This document shows positions 58,371 through 64,000 of a DNA stretch of 64,000 nt, piece by piece. A program made the position numbers and the translations under genes. The stretch is from Uranotaenia lowii (lineage: Eukaryota; Arthropoda; Insecta; Diptera; Culicidae): NCBI RefSeq assembly GCF_029784155.1, contig NC_073693.1, positions 230,135,621 to 230,199,620 on the forward strand, given 5' to 3'. The notes under the pieces were generated by a model that saw only the letters and a program-made list of their open reading frames with translations, searched no databases and had not been told where the DNA came from. Within the stretch, counting starts at the first letter, position 1. The number at the start of each line of letters is the position of its first letter.

Positions 58371-61130
58371 CCCAAGTAACAATTTTAGCTTTATTATGGT
58401 CAGCAAAATATCGTTTGGACTATCGCATTAATCTCCATAAAAAGCTAAAGCGCATTCTATAACATCACCTGGACTCTAATAAAGCCAAAATCAAGCTATT
58501 TGGCCCTACCCTAGAAACGTCATCAAGACATATAATTGTTGGTCATCAATGTTGGTCACCAAAGCTTTGAAAAAGCTATTATTAAACATGTTAGAAATTT
58601 TTGTTTTTTTTCGGTTCTGTCAGTTCTCGGAGTTTTTTTTAATTTTTTCCAGCAACCATAATGGTTGATGAATGATGATTGCATTATTCAGATATGATCT
58701 GGTAAAATTAATAGTTTAAAAAAAACAATGTTTTAACCATATATTGAGCGTCTTTTCTACTGCCAGTCAAGATTTTAGGTAAAATGTATATGAAATAGTA
58801 TCTTAAAATAAATACGCCTCGTCAAATCTGATGGTCAATCATGATGGAATTGATGGAAAAAGGCCTGAAAAAATATTTTCCAATGTTTGCATTGTGAATC
58901 CATCAACATGGCGTCATTTTGTGCCCTTCGATTTTGCAACCAACATGGCGTGAGTCAATTGATAGTTTTATTATGGTTTAATGATGACCCCAAAAAAAGC
59001 TACGATTTGACGTTTCTTTCGCAAGCCAACCAATTACACGCTAAGATTGAGTTCCTCATTTCTGAGTTGTTAATCATTAGTACAGTAAATGAGGACAGAC
59101 TTTTTGAATGAAAAGGGATTGGTTTTGAATGACCCGTGGAATAAATCATGAGTTAAAGTCAAATTTCGTTGTCTGACGCCATCTTGAAATCCAAGATGGC
59201 GGCTTCCGCTGAACTTTAAAATGGTGTAAATGACTTGAAATCGCATGAAACTCCAACAAAATGGGTATCGGGTGAAAGGGCTAAACGAGTAGAAGTTGAA
59301 TTTCGCTTTTAGACGCCATCTTGAAATCCAAGATGGCGGCATCCGCTCAACTTTAAATGCTTAATGCTGACAAAAAGTCGCATTAAACCACCACTATACG
59401 GGTATTGGGTGAAAGGGCTAAACTAGAAGTCGATTTTTTTTCTTTTCGATGCCATCTTGAAATCCAAGATGGCAGCTTCCACTGAATTTAAAATACTGTT
59501 AATCAATGAAAATCGCTTGAACACAACTTTTTTTTTCACGTAATGCTACATTAAAACTACTATTTTAAGACAATTTAGATCATTTTAAATCACTTTTATT
59601 ATTTTTTCATTATGTTTCTAATGCATTTAGCACTTTTCTTGTTTTGTTTATAGTTTTTGTTTTTTTTTTTTTGCCATTTATGTAATTCTATTATTCCTAT
59701 AATGCTATTATGTTTAAATTGTATTGGCCTTATTCTAGCGAAAACTATAAGGCTATGTTGTTTCTGTTAACCGTCTGATTTAGGCACATGTGCCAAATTC
59801 GATGTTTCCAAAATCGAATGTTGCCAAAAACGAACAGGGTCTGTATTGTGGTGGTTTTTGTGGGATTTTCAGTCACTTACAGATTTTCAGAGAAACGCGA
59901 AAAGAGATATTTGACTTCAATCATTTAGCCTTAGCACCCAATACAATATATTTGGGAGTTTCATGCTATTCTCATTCATTTACAGTATTTTTAAGTTCAG
60001 CTGAAGCCACCATCCTGGATTTCAAGATAGCGTCAGAATGCAAAAATAAACTTTTTATAACTTATCCCAATTGACAAACACCCATATTTTGGAGGTTTCA
60101 TGCGATATTCAATGATTTAGAGCATTTTTAAAGTTTATAGAAAGCTGCCATCTTGGATTTCAAGATGGCGTAAGATAGCAATATTCGACTTCTACTCGTT
60201 AAGCCCTTCCACCCACTACCACCTGGGTTGCATGTCATTTTAAGTCATTCACTACATTTTAAAGTTTAGCGGAAGCCGTTATCTTGGATTTCAAGATGGC
60301 GTCAGATAGCGAAATTCAACTTCTACCGGTTGATTTCTTTCAACTTATACCCCTATAATATAGGTTTTGTGCGATTTGCAGTCATTTACAGTATTTTCAA
60401 GTTGAGTGGTAGCTGCCATCTTGGATTTAATATGGCGACGGGCAACGAAATTTGACTTCTACTCGTTTATTACTTTCACCTAATAACCATATTGTGAAGG
60501 TTTCACGATATTTTCAGTAATTTACAGCTTTGAAAATAAAAGCGGAAGCCGCCATCTTGAATTAATGATGGCGTCAAGCAACAATTTTTTTCCTACTATT
60601 TGGGCCCTTTCACTCAATACTCATATTTTAAAGATATTCATATCACTTTCGATGATTTCAAGTTTTCAAAGATGATTTTTTTTTAATTTTAACTCAAAAC
60701 CAACACGCATAACTTACCAAAAATGTGTAAAAATGGGAGTTCCAATTCAAATATGTGCTATCTAATCTGAGCGTGTCCTGTTTTGACGTCTTGATCGAGA
60801 ACTGTCACTAAGTTTTATGGCGGTTTAATAATCATGCACTGAGTGCTATTATAGAACATGCAAAAGAAAGCTTGGAGCAAACCTCTAGGTTTGTGTTTTA
60901 TTATAGTTTAAAAAGAGCATTCATAACTCTTTCAAAATAACTGAAACAGCATGTTTAATAAAAGTTTTATTAGCGTTTTCAAAACCATCTGAAAACATAT
61001 GGTCGAAAAAAAATTATAAGCATTCTGCATGACCATAATAAAACCGCCATAAAACGAGCTGCACAAAAAATGCCATAATTAAACCATAATAAAACTTTCT
61101 AATGCTAGTTGGCATAATCTGTGTTACTTG
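58371..61130. mobile_element. Large non-autonomous element with palindromic arrays, copy 2 (both ends)
   Basis: Terminal inverted repeats CCAAGTAACA (58372-) and TGTTACTTGG (to 61129) are flanked by GGTC on both sides (58368-58371, 61130-61133), a possible 4-bp target duplication. Three ~138-bp units in one orientation (palindromes near 59190, 59328, 59466) and five in the other (near 60020, 60158, 60294, 60428, 60565) flank a unique centre (about 59530-59860). The palindrome is CCATCTTGAAATCCAAGATGG or its complement, often extended by GCGGC. Subterminal CCATAATAAAACC-like repeats occur toward the right end (about 61030-61100). No protein is encoded. It abuts the 3' end of the RNase H LINE. 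Confidence 0.82.
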
Positions 61131-62347
61131 GGGTCGCAGTGATAGGTACCCAACAAAAAAAAAACTATTAGTGCGAGGCTAGCCGGGTTCCTCTTGGCAC
61201 TTTCTGCGAACATTATCATCGATATAAGAAAATCTATTACAGTTTGTTCAAGTTTATTCATTCCTGAAATTTTCCCAGCCTTTATGTGGGTACTATTTGA
61301 ATATTTCTTACTACAACCGTCAACAACAAGTTAAGAAAATCTGACATCATCAACTCCGCGACATAAATTTGATGCAATTACAAGCCTGATTTTTTTTTCG
61401 CTGAATATTCGCATAAGTTCAGTTTTATCTTTAAAACAACTTTCGTTCTACGAAAAATATTTATCGTTGGAGTTGATCTTTCAACAGTTTTTTTTTTCAA
61501 AAACTGCATTACCACAGGGCTGAAAAAACTAGATTTGAAGAACTTTTTTGATTGTAATTTTTACACATATCAACAATTTTTTCCTAAGTTCTGAAACATA
61601 TTGAGTCTATCCCATAGCTATAGTTGAATATATTTATACCCTGAATGGTTGTAACTTTTAGAACAAACTATCAATAATTTTGCATGAAGGATCCAAAAGG
61701 ATCATATTTCAATCCAAAGGATCCAATTTATGATTTCAATACTTTTTGTTAATCTTTTATTATTTTTTCAGTCAAAATGTCTTTTAACTGTGGTTTTGAA
61801 TATGCTTCTTCTTATTAAGATACTGAAGCATATGTTATCAATTCCATTACGATTAGTGCTTATTCCCAAAATGAACGTAGGTCGATATTTGAATTTTAAA
61901 GGCTTATAACATTTGACAGATGCATAAAAAATCTTGTGGAACAATATGCATCGGACAATGTGCAATCAGAAGCATTGTGTTGAACATTCATAGACATAGC
62001 TTTTTTTATTTTTAATAGATAATGACAACAATCAATCCAACCAAAGTTTTGTCATTTACAGTAGATAAATTGGATCAGAATGATGATTTTATTTGATACG
62101 TGTTGTCATCATTAGATTCAAACAAACGAAACACAATATTTTGACAAATTTTCAAAAGTAGCCGTTTGAAACCTTTTCTCAATATTTTTCTAATCATAAT
62201 CTTTAAAAAAAATCAAAACATTCACTTCAGTGCAAGAAATTTCAGTAATCGCACAAACATTTTTGAGGTTAATTTTCATCAGGAATATCATCAACCATTT
62301 GACACATCTTTCAAAATTACACTTATTTTACCAAAACCCAACTCAAA

Positions 62348-62520
62348 GCTGAGCAAAATATAAAAAAATTAGAAGGAAATTCCTAGAAGCGCAATTCATG
62401 TTTTATAGTGAAAACATCGGAATTTCTTTTTTACCAAACCATAACTCAAATCTATTGTTGATAGCTCAGCAAAATATAAAAAAAAATAGAAGGAAATTCC
62501 TATGAGCGCAATTTATGTTT
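62348..62520 (+). repeat. Two-copy direct repeat (~57 bp, ~117-bp spacing)
   Basis: GAGCAAAATATAAAAAAATT-AGAAGGAAATTCCTAGAAGC-GCAATTCATGTTT at 62350-62404 recurs at about 62467-62520 as CAGCAAAATATAAAAAAAAA-TAGAAGGAAATTCCTATGAG-CGCAATTTATGTTT. The intervening text is partly related as well (AACCCAACTCAAA against AACCATAACTCAAA). Confidence 0.85.
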
Positions 62521-62784
62521 CATCTTAATTTCTGGTTGAAAACCGAATACAATAAATAATAATGATTTGATACACAGTAGGTACACTAAAGTGTGTCGAA
62601 TTGTTACTTTTGCATCACGTTTCAGATTTGGATTTAATGCTTTGGTTTAATCAATATAACGTTTGAAACCTTTGATAAATTATTTCTGTTGTTGATGTTT
62701 GACTAACGACCTAAAACATATAAGTGATAAACTTAATTTTCTGAATGTTACACGCCAATCAAATTTCGTAAAAATGGTCGAGTC

Positions 62785-63000
62785 CAAATTTATACATGGG
62801 ATGGGACGGTCAATTTATTTCTGATTTCAATATTCATATCAAAGGACAAAAAAGGCGTTCTTCCATATTAACTGTTAAATCTGTTTCAACAGCAAGTGAG
62901 TTTGTAACGCATCAAGACGAAAATTCATATACGGGGTGTTTTTGGCACGGTCAATTGATTCCTGGTTTCAAATTTAGTAGCAAACGACAGAAAAAGTGAT
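62785..63000 (+). repeat. Diverged two-copy direct repeat (~141-bp spacing)
   Basis: The stretch around ACGGTCAATTTATTTCTGAT-TTCAA (62806-) is matched by ACGGTCAATTGATTCCTGGT-TTCAA (62947-), with similar text on both sides (AAATTTATACATGGG against AAATTCATATACGGGG; GGACAAAAAAGG against CGACAGAAAAAG). Identity is moderate, so the duplication is old. Confidence 0.6.
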
Positions 63001-64000
63001 CGAACATATAACGTGTTCCACATTTTCGCAATGATTGCTCAAAAATATATTCGAAAAACTCTTATCCCATTCTCAAGAAACTGCATCACAAAACTTAGAT
63101 TGGGCACGTGCACTTAGTCATACTCATAACTGAAAGCCTACCGGCCAACGGTTGGCACTCATAAATTAGATTCACCGGGCAGCAATATTTTATTTTACTT
63201 CTTTTTGATATAAAAACCCTGACACTGAAGGGTATTGCGGTAACTTTTGCATGCGTGGGAGTCCACTTGAGTCGGGTACCTTTCAGAGAACCATTAAAAG
63301 TCTTCAAGGAACAATCGAAAAAAAAACGTTCATTGCAATTATATAACTTCTGGAAGTTATATGTTGAATACGGTAAAATGCAACGTTAAAAACCCGAAAG
63401 GCCAACCGCTACTGGTTTCGACCGAAAGAAATGGCAGCTGCATTTTGCTTTACGATGAATAAGGCAATCCAAAAAAAAAACTAAATGCAAATGAGCAAAA
63501 GAACGGCATTTTTACCTTTCGGATGAGCTGTCGAGCGCCAAGAATGAGTGTGATTAATTGCAACTTCACCGGTAGGGTAATGACTTATGAAATTGTTGAA
63601 ATGATTTAGTGCATCGCGTCTCCGGAGGCTGATTCACTATTTGAAAGAACCATGGAAGCCTTCGTTCGCCTACAATTTCTTCTATGGCCTTGCGAAAATG
63701 AAATAAATCTACACTTCATTGAATCTCCTCACTCGCTGTGGAGTGGCTCTGTCTGTATTCCCAAAAGCCAATGGAACCTTTCTCTATGCAATCAACATCA
63801 AAAACCCTCACTGAATATTTCAACCAGCAGTCATCGGTTTCATTGGCGATGAATTCCATTATTTTCCCTCCAGTGCTTACAAGCATCCCATTATTTATGA
63901 ATCAACCAGAATTGATTCTCTTGTTCACATTTCAATCAATACTCGACCGAATCTCTGCTGGGAAAGGAAATCTCACCTGAGGGTTTTGCTTCTCTAGCAA

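Larger units (their letters stand above)
61134..64000. other. AT-rich non-coding stretch with two local duplications
   Basis: No gene is recognised. Two separate two-copy duplications near 62350-63000 are listed as repeats. Short ORFs (up to 80 codons, 63652-63980) carry no motif. Confidence 0.5.

Overview
This is a eukaryotic, strongly AT-rich and repeat-dense stretch, most likely non-coding DNA (intergenic or a long intron) from an insect. A dipteran, probably a mosquito, fits best: there is a DD37E Tc1/mariner copy, a P-like THAP element, Jockey-type, RTE-like and RNase H-bearing LINEs, tRNA-derived SINEs and many TA/TTAA-type non-autonomous elements. The organism call is inference. I find no host protein-coding gene I can name. 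Nearly every recognisable protein is a broken transposon protein. The one possible exception is a short three-exon candidate on the minus strand (44854-45439).

Layout. 3600-5245 is an ~80-bp imperfect tandem array between two ~165-bp direct repeats, followed by a tRNA-like SINE head. 7430-9488 and 58371-61130 are two copies of a large non-autonomous element carrying head-to-head ~135-bp arrays, each unit holding a palindromic CCATCTTG/CAAGATGG site. 12037-13805 holds two young tRNA-derived SINEs with perfect target-site duplications (TSDs) and a tRNA-Lys-like sequence. 14408-15730 is a complete-ended but frameshifted DD37E mariner. 17930-20420 is a 9-bp satellite with an ~800-bp higher-order period. 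21331-23155 is a near-perfect ~1.8-kb fold-back element. A 500-N assembly gap (23563-24062) is bordered by an anomalously GC-rich piece. 28955-32267 is an RTE-like LINE split by a P-like element and carrying an internal inversion of its RT domain. 38599-41580 is a ~3-kb element with an 11-bp TSD and a nested MITE. 42470-48640 is a Jockey-type LINE cut by two DNA elements. 53128-54660 is a GC-rich block ending in a ~27-bp minisatellite. 54937-56860 is a second Jockey-type LINE lacking ORF1, endonuclease and the N-terminal part of RT. 57246-58297 is an RNase H-type LINE 3' end that begins in a 128-bp hairpin.

How it fits together. The window is a layered record of insertions. The order can be read at three places: RTE-like LINE then P-like element; Jockey LINE then the 43132-46911 and 47225-48074 insertions; and the 38599 element around the 40651-41509 MITE. 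No pathway or operon is present, and intervals not listed as elements show only AT-rich DNA with short chance ORFs.
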